A stretch of DNA of 35,821 bases from PCC-6406 sp964353225. GTDB lineage: Bacteria > Cyanobacteriota > Cyanobacteriia > Phormidesmidales > Phormidesmidaceae. Where the stretch lies: the NCBI GenBank assembly GCA_964353225.1, contig CAYGVA010000021.1, positions 1 to 35,821 on the forward strand, read 5' to 3'. Made by a program: the position numbers and the translations under genes. Positions within the stretch are counted from its first letter, which is position 1. Each line of letters starts with the position of its first letter. The notes under the pieces were generated by a model, which was given only the letters and a program-made list of their open reading frames with translations, was not told the DNA's origin and ran no database searches. Shown one piece after another: positions 16,151 to 23,731 of this stretch.

Positions 16151-18460
16151 TCAATTGCCGCTGATGGCTGCCGTCGCCATGGAGGGTGCCAAGGTTGTTT
16201 TTTTGAGGGCGGCTAGGGCTTGGGTAATTTGGGCGAGCATGCGGTGTTCCCCTTGGGCATGCAAGATTGAGGCGGCTGATTCTAGATCCGCGATGGCGGC
16301 GGCATAGTTGTGCTGTTGCTGATGGAGGGCACCTCGATGGCAGTAGGGTAGGGCCATCTGGGGGGCGTAATTGATGGCTGCCGTCTGGTCTGACAGCGCC
16401 GCTGGGAGATTCCCTTGTTTTTGATAGGCTTGCCCCCGGTAAAAGTAAGGAATGGCTGAGGTGGGCTTGAGCTCAATCGCGGCGCTCCAGTCTGAGATGG
16501 CCTGTTCGTAATGCCCCTGCTGGTTATACAGCCAGCCCCGGTTGCAGTGGGCCGACCAATGGTGGGAGCCCAGGGCTAGGGCCTGATTGAAGTCGGCCAG
16601 GGCATGGTGAAATTGCTGTCGATCAACCCAGGCAACCCCCCGATTATTCAGCGCTAAGGGGGCTTCTGGGTTGAGTTTGATGATGCGTGAGTAATCTGCG
16701 ATCGCCCCCTCTAAATCCTTGAGATCGTAGCGGGTGCCGGCCCGGTTGAAATAGGCCGTGGCATCCTTGGCCGTCAGGGTTGGGTCATCAAACCGTTGCA
16801 GCAGACGATTGATGACGGTGGTATCGGTGGTACGAAGCCGGACATCGAGATTGGGTAAAGCGGTGCTCGCGGCGGGTAGGGTATCTAGGCCGACAATGGC
16901 ATGGGCACGATCGCACACCAAAAACTGCTCATCGGTGCCTAAAACCTTGAACTTAAAGTGGTCGGGATACTGCTTCTTCAGGGGCAGCAATTGTTTGAGG
17001 GTCTGCTGCAGATGCTGGTATAAAGCGGTGGTCAAATTCCAGGGCTGACGAATCCCTTTGACCAATAGTTCTTGGTGGCAGTCTTGGGGATGGCACCAGC
17101 CGATTTCTAGGCGACATTGCCGCTCTAACACTTCGCGGAATCGCACCAGTAATTCGGCATCGAGTTCCGCTGAGGGTGTCCAAGGCCATACCATTACCAC
17201 GCGGTCTTGGGCCTGATCCAAAGCCTTGAGGAGGGCTTGATTCACGCTGGTATCCCAGCGATCGGTGCTGTCTTTGTCCACAGGGAAAGCCATGAGCCAT
17301 TCATTCCCGGCGGGCTCCATCGCAGTCGGCGACGCAGCAGGCAGCCGTTGCGGCAGTTGACCCGGCTCAGCGGGGATCGACATCAACTGGTAACGCTGCA
17401 TCAACTCTTGTGCTGTTTGCTCTAGGGTAGCCAGTTGCCACTGGAGGCTACTGAGATAGGTCGCCGTCGTGCCCCGAATTTCTGTCGTGATATCGAAGGG
17501 GACCGAAATTTCCTGTAGGCGGGTTTCAAATCGCTCGACCATGCCCGAGAGTTGCGTAACTTCGGCATCGAGTTCCTTCAGGGGTTTGACCGCTCCCCCA
17601 TGGCTGCCATTTTGATGGGCTGTCAAATGGGTCCCTTCCTCCGCAAGACGCAGGGTATGGAGGTGCTTCCGCAGACTATCTTGCTCCGTTTGTAAGGTGT
17701 TGAACTTTTCCCCAAGGGCGACAAAATCACGGCGGGGCACCAGCTCAGCCACGGCTTTAATGAGTTCCCGTACTTCCCCTTTGAGTAAATGGGGATCGCT
17801 GCCATTGGGCACCTGCCGTAGACGGCGATCTAGATGGCGAATGGCATCCTGTAGGGTGGTTTGGGCCGTTTTACTCTCACTGCCAAGGCTTTCTAAACTG
17901 ACCCGAAGCTGCATCAGCTCCGTTTTGAGCTGAGACACATCGGCCTCGTTGGCTTCCACCCGAGGTAAGCTCGACAGCCGTTGCACTTGAGTTTTGAGGT
18001 TACTTAGGGTTGAGCAGACGTAGGTGTATTGATCCTGCAACTGTGCCATGTCTTGGTACAAGTGGCTCAAATCAGGGCGTTCAATCGCCTCGATTTTGCG
18101 ATCCACCTCTTGCTGGGTGCGCTCCAGCGCTTGGGACATTCGTACCACTGCGCGATCGCTGTGGGCCATGGCCGCCCGCTGTAGGTTGTTGATCGTTTCT
18201 GGGGTGGGTTGGGCCGTTACTTGTGCTTCGAGATGGCTCAATTGCTGGGCGGTATGGCGCTCTAAGGCCCCAGCCTTGAGGGTGAGCTTGCCCACTCGCT
18301 GCGTCACTTGCCGCCGTTCCCATAGCCCTAGGGCCACCAGTAGCGTCATGGGTAGGGTCGCGGCGGCAGCCTGTTGGGTGGCAACGGATACTACCGCTCC
18401 CGCTCCCGCTCCCAGCACCAGTGCAGAATCTCGCACAATTGACCAATGGAGGTTTTTCAC
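16151..18460 (-). CDS. Membrane-anchored coiled-coil protein with degenerate PLD-like region and TPRs
   Basis: A protein of about 769 residues. The N-terminus holds one or two hydrophobic segments (ALVLGAGAGAVVSVATQQ and LPMTLLVALGLWE), then coiled coil to about residue 360. Next comes a region (about 400-570) resembling phospholipase D-like modules: ALDQAQDRVVMVWPWTPSAE and, near the end, DEQFLVCDRAHAIVGLD. That last segment sits where an active PLD would have HxKxxxxD, but His and Lys are replaced, so it is probably non-catalytic. The C-terminus has about five TPR repeats (YFNRAGTRYDLKDLEGAIAD onward), a protein-binding scaffold. The start is uncertain: GTG at 18460 (MKNLHWSIVRDSA), GTG at 18469 or TTG at 18496. 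Overall I infer a membrane-tethered scaffold; no specific function is known to me. Confidence 0.82.
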   Translation of the reverse strand: MKNLHWSIVRDSALVLGAGAGAVVSVATQQAAAATLPMTLLVALGLWERRQVTQRVGKLTLKAGALERHTAQQLSHLEAQVTAQPTPETINNLQRAAMAHSDRAVVRMSQALERTQQEVDRKIEAIERPDLSHLYQDMAQLQDQYTYVCSTLSNLKTQVQRLSSLPRVEANEADVSQLKTELMQLRVSLESLGSESKTAQTTLQDAIRHLDRRLRQVPNGSDPHLLKGEVRELIKAVAELVPRRDFVALGEKFNTLQTEQDSLRKHLHTLRLAEEGTHLTAHQNGSHGGAVKPLKELDAEVTQLSGMVERFETRLQEISVPFDITTEIRGTTATYLSSLQWQLATLEQTAQELMQRYQLMSIPAEPGQLPQRLPAASPTAMEPAGNEWLMAFPVDKDSTDRWDTSVNQALLKALDQAQDRVVMVWPWTPSAELDAELLVRFREVLERQCRLEIGWCHPQDCHQELLVKGIRQPWNLTTALYQHLQQTLKQLLPLKKQYPDHFKFKVLGTDEQFLVCDRAHAIVGLDTLPAASTALPNLDVRLRTTDTTVINRLLQRFDDPTLTAKDATAYFNRAGTRYDLKDLEGAIADYSRIIKLNPEAPLALNNRGVAWVDRQQFHHALADFNQALALGSHHWSAHCNRGWLYNQQGHYEQAISDWSAAIELKPTSAIPYFYRGQAYQKQGNLPAALSDQTAAINYAPQMALPYCHRGALHQQQHNYAAAIADLESAASILHAQGEHRMLAQITQALAALKKTTLAPSMATAAISGN

Positions 18461-18616
18461 AGGATGCACAAGGAGGTAAAGAACGATAGAACTCAATACA
18501 GGCCAACCGATTCAGGCTAAACAGGAGGATGCGGAGGGATGTCTTTCCCCGCTGCTCAGGTTCGGTTCATGGGTCAGTACTGCTTCAATTTTCAGATTCC
18601 ATCTGAGTCCGTCAGG

Positions 18617-18641
18617 AAAAAATCATGGGATGCCATGATTT
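18617..18641 (-). terminator. Intrinsic terminator, second of a tandem pair
   Basis: AAATCATGG (18620-18628) and CCATGATTT (18633-18641) form a perfect 9-bp stem with a GATG loop. Read on the minus strand, the stem runs into six T residues (complement of 18617-18622). It lies 57 bp beyond another minus-strand terminator and upstream of the TPR gene. Confidence 0.65.
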
Positions 18642-18689
18642 CGTACCCATGGTTGACCGAAGTTGACCGAGGGCAAGTGTTGCTTTCAT

Positions 18690-18721
18690 AAAAAAGCGCT
18701 GATGTTGGTCACAACATCAGC
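18690..18721 (-). terminator. Intrinsic terminator of the DUF4278 gene
   Basis: GCTGATGTTG (18698-18707) pairs exactly with CAACATCAGC (18712-18721) around a 4-nt loop. On the minus strand it is followed by GC and six T residues (complement of 18690-18695). It sits about 40 bp after the DUF4278 stop codon. Confidence 0.88.
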
Positions 18722-18762
18722 GGCTAAGGGGTTAGTTGTCAGCACAGTGGTAGGAAGTGCCG

Positions 18763-18948
18763 TTACACATCGTGGGCGTACTTAACGCCTCTATAGGTCA
18801 GTTCCACTTTGTTGTGGCGTTGAGCGGCGAGATTAAAGTGCTTGCGGGTGAGGAGCGCGCCCCGGTAAACACCAATTTCTTCTACACCATCTTGCTCTAG
18901 CTGGGGGATTTGGGCGTCGTAGTGATGGCCCCGATAGGAGAGTTGCAT
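18763..18948 (-). CDS. DUF4278 small protein
   Basis: This 61-residue protein belongs to DUF4278, a family of small cyanobacterial proteins of unknown function. A repeated motif opens and closes it: MQLSYRGHHYD at the N-terminus and VELTYRGVKYAHD at the C-terminus, both of the form LxYRGxxY. It is basic and His-rich with no signal peptide. The ATG at 18948 is preceded on its strand by an AGAGGA ribosome binding site about 8 nt away, within a short AAGAG-GA-CTCTT inverted repeat (18953-18964). It is monocistronic, with a strong terminator just downstream, which suggests an abundant, independently controlled transcript. Confidence 0.88.
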   Translation of the reverse strand: MQLSYRGHHYDAQIPQLEQDGVEEIGVYRGALLTRKHFNLAAQRHNKVELTYRGVKYAHDV

Positions 18949-19246
18949 ACGTAAGAGTCCTCTTGACGATTTTTGAGTGAGAGGGCAACCCTAGTCGCCA
19001 TGCCAGGAATCTAGGACAGGCACAAATGGTAGCCTCTTATACTGTTTATAGCGCAAGGATGTGGACTGAGTAGAATTTCAACACGGTTTGATCCATCTCT
19101 TTACGATCGTTAGTGGTTTTTAGTCATCCTATGGAGGTGATTGGGATCGCGATTTCCGTGAGGTAAGTGCATGTCGTGTGCGCCCGGTACTGGGTCGCCC
19201 CCATGGTTATGACGCGGAGGATGGGGACTTGATGGCTAAGTGGGGT

Positions 19247-20092
19247 TTAGGTTTGGTCATGGGCTGCGGAAGTGGGGACCAAAATGCGATCGCAAAAAAA
19301 CAGCGTCCCAGCGGTGACACAGAGGGGAATCGCCAGCAAATTCATGAGGGGAATGCTCACCAAGCCTAAGCACACCAGCCCGAAGCCCGCACTGGCAGGA
19401 AAGCTGCCCAGGATGATCCTGAGCTTTTGGCGAAACTTAAGCCGCCGCCGCTCTAGGGCGGCATCAAACATATCCAGACACAAAATCGTGACGGCAAGGG
19501 ATAGTCCGCCCGCCGTGGCAATGGTGGTGCCTAACCCTGGCAGCAGATTACAGGCCAGTAACGGTAGGCCAATCCCCCCTAGCAACACCAGCTTTTTGAT
19601 CTCAAACAAAATTGCGCGGCGAATATCCCGCAGGATGGATCCCAAGGTCAGGGGGGCAGCGGGGGGGAGCTGACCGATGCGCAGGGACTCTAATTTTTCA
19701 GACAGTTGGCCATAAAAGGGGGATCCCAAAATCACCCCAAACTGCAATAGCAATAGTCCCGTTAGCAAGAACATGATCAGGACCAAAACCCCTTGGATGA
19801 TAGGGGCCAAGATTTGTAGCCCGGTGTCTAGCCAGGTGGGTTCTACCCAGTCGGCGAGATGGGCCATCCAGTGATCAATCAGCCGCAGCCCCCCCCAAAC
19901 GCTAGCGGCGTAGAGGGTGATGCCCAGAAAAATATTGAGGATGACGGGTGCAATCACATAGGGGCGCAGGGTGGGATATTCCCAAAGGACCCCCACCGCT
20001 CTGAGGGGATAGGTGAATCCCACAATCACCCCAGTTAACCCTCCCCCTCGGGGCTGCAAGACTTGGGTTGGCTCCCCATTTATCCCCCCCAT
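19247..20092 (-). CDS. EI24/CysZ-like integral membrane protein
   Basis: This 281-residue protein matches the EI24 domain family, which includes CysZ of Escherichia coli, a sulfate uptake protein. Hydrophobic segments include APVILNIFLGITLYAASVWG, GVLVLIMFLLTGLLLLQFGV, LGGIGLPLLACNLLPGLG and a final pair near LVCLGLVSIPLMNLLAIP. The family signature region GSPFYGQLSEKLE is present. The ATG at 20092 is favoured by GGGGAG about 8 nt upstream on its strand; a GTG at 20116 is the longer alternative. Sulfate transport is only a family association, and neighbouring genes give no link to sulfur metabolism. It is divergent from the PatX-like gene, with about 130 bp between starts. Confidence 0.85.
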   Translation of the reverse strand: MGGINGEPTQVLQPRGGGLTGVIVGFTYPLRAVGVLWEYPTLRPYVIAPVILNIFLGITLYAASVWGGLRLIDHWMAHLADWVEPTWLDTGLQILAPIIQGVLVLIMFLLTGLLLLQFGVILGSPFYGQLSEKLESLRIGQLPPAAPLTLGSILRDIRRAILFEIKKLVLLGGIGLPLLACNLLPGLGTTIATAGGLSLAVTILCLDMFDAALERRRLKFRQKLRIILGSFPASAGFGLVCLGLVSIPLMNLLAIPLCVTAGTLFFCDRILVPTSAAHDQT

Positions 20093-20196
20093 CGTTTCAT
20101 CTCCCCTATGAGTCACGCCATTTCACATCTTGCCTTGAATTCTGCGGCCGAGCTGTCAACCATTGTCCGGATTCCCACACCGATTTCAGAAAGAAG

Positions 20197-20213
20197 GGAT
20201 ATGGCGTATATCC
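20197..20213 (+). promoter_or_regulatory. Small hairpin just upstream of the patX start
   Basis: GGATAT (20197-20202) and ATATCC (20208-20213) form a 6-bp stem with a GGCGT loop that ends 10 nt before the ATG at 20224. It may overlap the ribosome entry site, where only a weak GTGAG is present. Function is inferred. Confidence 0.3.
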
Positions 20214-20223
20214 GTGAGTAGTG

Positions 20224-20448
20224 ATGCAACAGTGGACTCGATTTTATGGCTGGTTGGGTTTCTTGGCCCTGACCGTGGCGACCGTTGTAACCCCAGGCGT
20301 GACCGGCAATGCCTTGGAATTTGAAGCCTCCTCAGATGCAACCACCGTAATTAGTCGGGGTAATTATCGCAATAACCGCTACCGAGGGACTGGGCGGCGG
20401 GAGGTGGTGTCTTCCTCTGGACGAGGCAGCGGCCGATTGGTTGCTTAG
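20224..20448 (+). CDS. patX: PatX-like secreted peptide precursor with RGTGR and RGSGR pentapeptides
   Basis: This precursor has 74 residues from the ATG at 20224, or 75 from an adjacent GTG. PatX is a small exported protein of filamentous cyanobacteria; with PatS it carries the RG[S/T]GR pentapeptide that inhibits the differentiation regulator HetR. Here an N-terminal signal sequence is visible (WLGFLALTVATVVTPGVTG, with a plausible cleavage after GNA). A short linker follows, then YRGTGRRE with RGTGR encoded at 20383-20397. A second pentapeptide, RGSGR, at 20422-20436 lies three residues from the C-terminus. Published PatX proteins are described mainly by a single pentapeptide near the C-terminus. 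Assignment rests on signal peptide, size and pentapeptides; hetR is not in the window. It is divergent from the EI24 gene. Confidence 0.75.
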   Translation: MQQWTRFYGWLGFLALTVATVVTPGVTGNALEFEASSDATTVISRGNYRNNRYRGTGRREVVSSSGRGSGRLVA

Positions 20449-20498
20449 CTCAACCTTCAACAGAACATAAACGTTATCTGAGCACTGCTTCGCGCCAA

Positions 20499-20525
20499 CA
20501 CTGGAGTCTTGAGCGTTCTCCAGTG
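20499..20525 (+). terminator. Possible terminator after patX
   Basis: CACTGGAG (20499-20506) pairs with CTCCAGTG (20518-20525) around an 11-nt loop, about 50 bp after the patX-like stop codon. The following CCGTTATT is only mildly T-rich, so this is a moderate call. Confidence 0.5.
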
Positions 20526-20652
20526 CCGTTATTAATCTACTGGCCGTTTCGGCCCCACAGGGCGCAACTCGGATCCCGCGATCGGTTGCCCTGAGTCCCC
20601 TTAGTACCGTCATAACCCATGGCGTTACTAAGGGGATGTTTTTGGGGAGGGA

Positions 20653-22227
20653 TCACGCTGATCGGCTGGGGTCACCCTGGGCGAGCCATTTGGTCAGGAT
20701 TGACGGTAGCGCGGCGGCCAGCGTGCTGGGGCTACAGCCCAGTTCGGTCTGTGTCTGGGCGATCGCCCGCCCCGCTATGGCATGCCACCAGACCCCTGAG
20801 ATGGTGGCTGAAAGCACGGCTTGTGTTGGAGACTGCCCCGCACGCTTTATATGCTGGGCCATTAATCCCCCCAGCAAACCGGTAAGCACATCGCCACTGC
20901 CCCCCCGCGCTAGGGCCGGGGTGCTATCGCTCATGATCCACTGCTGTCCTGTAGGGGAGGTGATCACGCTGTTCGCCCCTTTGAGGATGAGGGTGCAGGG
21001 CGTGCCCTGGGCGGCGCTGCGAGACGCGGCCATGGGATCAGTGGCGGTGGCGAAGATTTTAGGAAATAAGCGCCGAAATTCCCCCAGATGGGGGGTGAGG
21101 AGGGTGGGGGCTGCACGGTGGCCCAACCCTGCCAAAGCGGGCTGAGCCGCGCACCAATTCAGGGCGTCAGCATCCAGCAATAGCGGGGCAGCATGCCGCA
21201 GAATTGCCGTCATCACTGGGCTGATGCCTGGGGTCATGCCCGGTCCGCAGGCGATCGCGTCGTAGGTCGTCCCCGTCCAATCATCCGGCAATGCGGAGAT
21301 CACCCCGTCCTCGGTTTCCTCTGCACCAATGACTAGGGCTTCCGGCAACTGTCCCAGCACCAGGGATTTAAGGCTGTTGGGTACGACTAAGGTGAGCATG
21401 CCGACACCGCTCGCGATCGCCCCTCTCCCGGCCAGTAACGCCGCCCCGCCATACCGCCGAGACCCAGCAATCAGCAATAGATGTCCGGCGGTATATTTAT
21501 GGGCCGTGGTCGATCGCGGTAGCGGCAAATGGGCCAGAGCGGTTGCAGCGGTGAGCTGCTGGAGCGGTGGGGTGGGGCCTAAAACTGCCGAGATCGCCAG
21601 CGGCGGAATATCAAAGGGAATCAGATGGGCCTCGCCCCGGTAGGCACGGGCAGCCTCTTGGAAAAGTCCCCGCTTCCAAAGCCCCAGGCACAGGGTGTGG
21701 GTGGCTGCGATCGCCGTGCCGAGCACTTCACCCGTGTCGGTGTGCAGCCCCGAGGGCAGGTCAATGCTAATCACCGGTTGGGTCCAATGGTTTAGGGTGG
21801 TGAAGGTTTGGGCAATTGCGCCTGCCATGGGCCGCTCTAGGCCAAAACCAAAGCCCCCATCCACGATCAGATCAGAGCCCTCTAGATCTTCCAGGGCAGA
21901 GACGATGGGAACACTCAGATAATCGAGATATGCCCCATGGGCAGCGGTCAGGTCCTTGCGCTTTTCCGTTAAATAGTTGACCAGGACTTGATAGCCCTGG
22001 TGGTGCAGTTCGCGGGCCACCACCAGGGCATCGCCGCCGTTATGGCCGGGGCCAACTAAAAACCCGATTTTTGGGTACTTCAGGCAGGGATACTGCTGCA
22101 CAATCCAATCGGCAATCCTTCCCGCCACCTTTTCCATCAGCGCCGCCACTGGGATGCCCCCGGCGAACATGTGGGCCTCTATCGCCCGCATTTGCTCGGC
22201 GGTAACGATGATGTGATCCATGGGCAT
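20653..22227 (-). CDS. nnr: Bifunctional NAD(P)H-hydrate epimerase / ADP-dependent NAD(P)H-hydrate dehydratase
   Basis: The 524-residue fusion protein repairs damaged NAD(P)H. The N-terminal YjeF domain (about 1-215) epimerises R- and S-NAD(P)HX and contains VGPGHNGGDALV (58-69). The C-terminal ribokinase-like domain (about 230-515) dehydrates S-NAD(P)HX using ADP, with TPHLGEF, LILKGANSVI and the GGSGDVLTG motif (about 441-449). Length and domain order match the common bacterial Nnr. The start is the ATG at 22227; a second ATG two codons later is equally possible. It lies 54 bp downstream of the NDH-2 gene on the same strand, so cotranscription with an NADH-oxidising enzyme is plausible. Confidence 0.96.
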   Translation of the reverse strand: MPMDHIIVTAEQMRAIEAHMFAGGIPVAALMEKVAGRIADWIVQQYPCLKYPKIGFLVGPGHNGGDALVVARELHHQGYQVLVNYLTEKRKDLTAAHGAYLDYLSVPIVSALEDLEGSDLIVDGGFGFGLERPMAGAIAQTFTTLNHWTQPVISIDLPSGLHTDTGEVLGTAIAATHTLCLGLWKRGLFQEAARAYRGEAHLIPFDIPPLAISAVLGPTPPLQQLTAATALAHLPLPRSTTAHKYTAGHLLLIAGSRRYGGAALLAGRGAIASGVGMLTLVVPNSLKSLVLGQLPEALVIGAEETEDGVISALPDDWTGTTYDAIACGPGMTPGISPVMTAILRHAAPLLLDADALNWCAAQPALAGLGHRAAPTLLTPHLGEFRRLFPKIFATATDPMAASRSAAQGTPCTLILKGANSVITSPTGQQWIMSDSTPALARGGSGDVLTGLLGGLMAQHIKRAGQSPTQAVLSATISGVWWHAIAGRAIAQTQTELGCSPSTLAAALPSILTKWLAQGDPSRSA

Positions 22228-22281
22228 CGATTCTCCAGAGTGGTTCCTGATGCTGGGCAGGCAAATCCCTACAGCAGGAGA

Positions 22282-23661
22282 CTACTTCTGCAACCGGATC
22301 TCGCCCCGCATCGTATCTTCCACCTTGTCCACATCCTTGCCGGTAATCAACCTGGCCCCTTGGTTGCGGGTGGTGTAGCTCCAGAGCCACTGGGTCATGA
22401 CCACCAGTTTGTTGTCGAACTCAATCAAATAGAAGATGTGGACCACCAGCCAAATCATCCAGGCGGGGAAGCCGGTGAACTTGATCCAGTTAAGGTCAAC
22501 CACGGCGGCGTTACGGCCCACCACGGCTAAGCTACCGCTGTCCTTATATTCAAATTTGGGGAGGGGCTTATCGGCAACGCGATGCTGAATCAGTTTGGCC
22601 ACATATTTGCCCCCCTGCATGGCTACCGGTGCCACGCCCGGTAGGGGCCGACCCTCATTTTGGTGGGCGTAGTGGGCCAGATCTCCCACCACAAAAACGT
22701 TGGGATGGTTGGCAATGCTAAAGTCCGGCTCGACTATGACGCGACCGCCGCGATCGCACTCAGCCCCGGTGCGATCCGCCACGATTTTGCCCATGGCAGA
22801 GGCTTTGACCCCTGCGGCCCACAGCACGGTTTTGGTGCGTAACACTTCTTCGGTGTCACCACTTTTCAGGGTGATCAGATCCCCCTCAATGGAGGTCACC
22901 AGGGTTTTAGTGCGCACCTCCACCCCCAGCTTGGCTAGCGATTCAGTCGCATTGGCAGATAAATCTTCTGGGAAAGGGGGCAGCACCCGGTCCATCCCCT
23001 CCACCAAAATGATCTTGGTTTCATAGGTGTCGATATTGCGAAAGTCTTTTTCTAGGGTGCCGAAGGCCAGATCGGCTAACGCCCCCGCTAGCTCTACCCC
23101 CGTCGGGCCACCCCCAACCACCAAAAAGGTGAGTAGCGCCGCCCGCTTGTCGAGGTCCGGCTCCTTTTCAGCCGCTTCATAGGCCAAAAAGATTCTGCGT
23201 CTAACTTCCAGGGCATCCTCAATGGTCTTGATGCTCGGGGCCATGGCTTCCCAATGATCATTGCCAAAGTAGTGGTGGGTACCCCCCGTGGCCACAATCA
23301 AGCTGTCGTAGGGCACGGTCTGGCCCCGCTTCAGGATCACCCGCTGGGTATCGGTGTCAATATCCACCACGTCCCCCAGCAGCACCTTGGTATTGGCTTG
23401 CTGCTTTAATACGGCCCGCAGGGGCGAAGCAATATCCCCCGGTGACAGCCCGCCCGTGGCCACCTGGTATAGCAAGGGCTGAAAGAGGTGAAAATTACGG
23501 CGATCGATGAGGGTGACTTGCACCGGCGATCGCCCCAGGGACTGAGCCGCATAGAGGCCCCCAAACCCGCCCCCCACAATCACCACATGGTGAGCATCCG
23601 TGGCGGGCTCTGTGGGATATTTGGCCGCAACAGCACCGGGTTGAGTGAGCAGATCGGTCAT
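22282..23661 (-). CDS. Type II NAD(P)H dehydrogenase (NDH-2)
   Basis: This 459-residue single-subunit flavoenzyme transfers electrons from NAD(P)H to the quinone pool without pumping protons. FAD-binding and NAD-binding Rossmann motifs are visible: VVIVGGGFGGLYAA (26-39) and VVGGGPTGVELAGALAD (181-197). The second FAD contact is NVFVVGDLAHY. The quinone-site region contains VAPVAMQGGKYVAKLI. A hydrophobic C-terminal segment (WMIWLVVHIFYLIEF) fits peripheral membrane attachment. Among the Synechocystis enzymes the length is closest to NdbA, but orthology cannot be fixed by eye. The ATG at 23661 has an AGAGG upstream. It sits between pyruvate kinase and nnr on the same strand. Confidence 0.93.
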   Translation of the reverse strand: MTDLLTQPGAVAAKYPTEPATDAHHVVIVGGGFGGLYAAQSLGRSPVQVTLIDRRNFHLFQPLLYQVATGGLSPGDIASPLRAVLKQQANTKVLLGDVVDIDTDTQRVILKRGQTVPYDSLIVATGGTHHYFGNDHWEAMAPSIKTIEDALEVRRRIFLAYEAAEKEPDLDKRAALLTFLVVGGGPTGVELAGALADLAFGTLEKDFRNIDTYETKIILVEGMDRVLPPFPEDLSANATESLAKLGVEVRTKTLVTSIEGDLITLKSGDTEEVLRTKTVLWAAGVKASAMGKIVADRTGAECDRGGRVIVEPDFSIANHPNVFVVGDLAHYAHQNEGRPLPGVAPVAMQGGKYVAKLIQHRVADKPLPKFEYKDSGSLAVVGRNAAVVDLNWIKFTGFPAWMIWLVVHIFYLIEFDNKLVVMTQWLWSYTTRNQGARLITGKDVDKVEDTMRGEIRLQK

Positions 23662-23731
23662 GGTACCTCTCTTGGCGGGAAAAAGATTACAAACCTTTAA
23701 TACCCTACCGAACCGGCGTCAGCACAATGGC

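Noticed and set aside
20636..21145. Long plus-strand frame antisense to the 3' end of nnr
   Set aside because: It opposes the conserved kinase-fold domain and has no recognisable domain or ribosome binding site.
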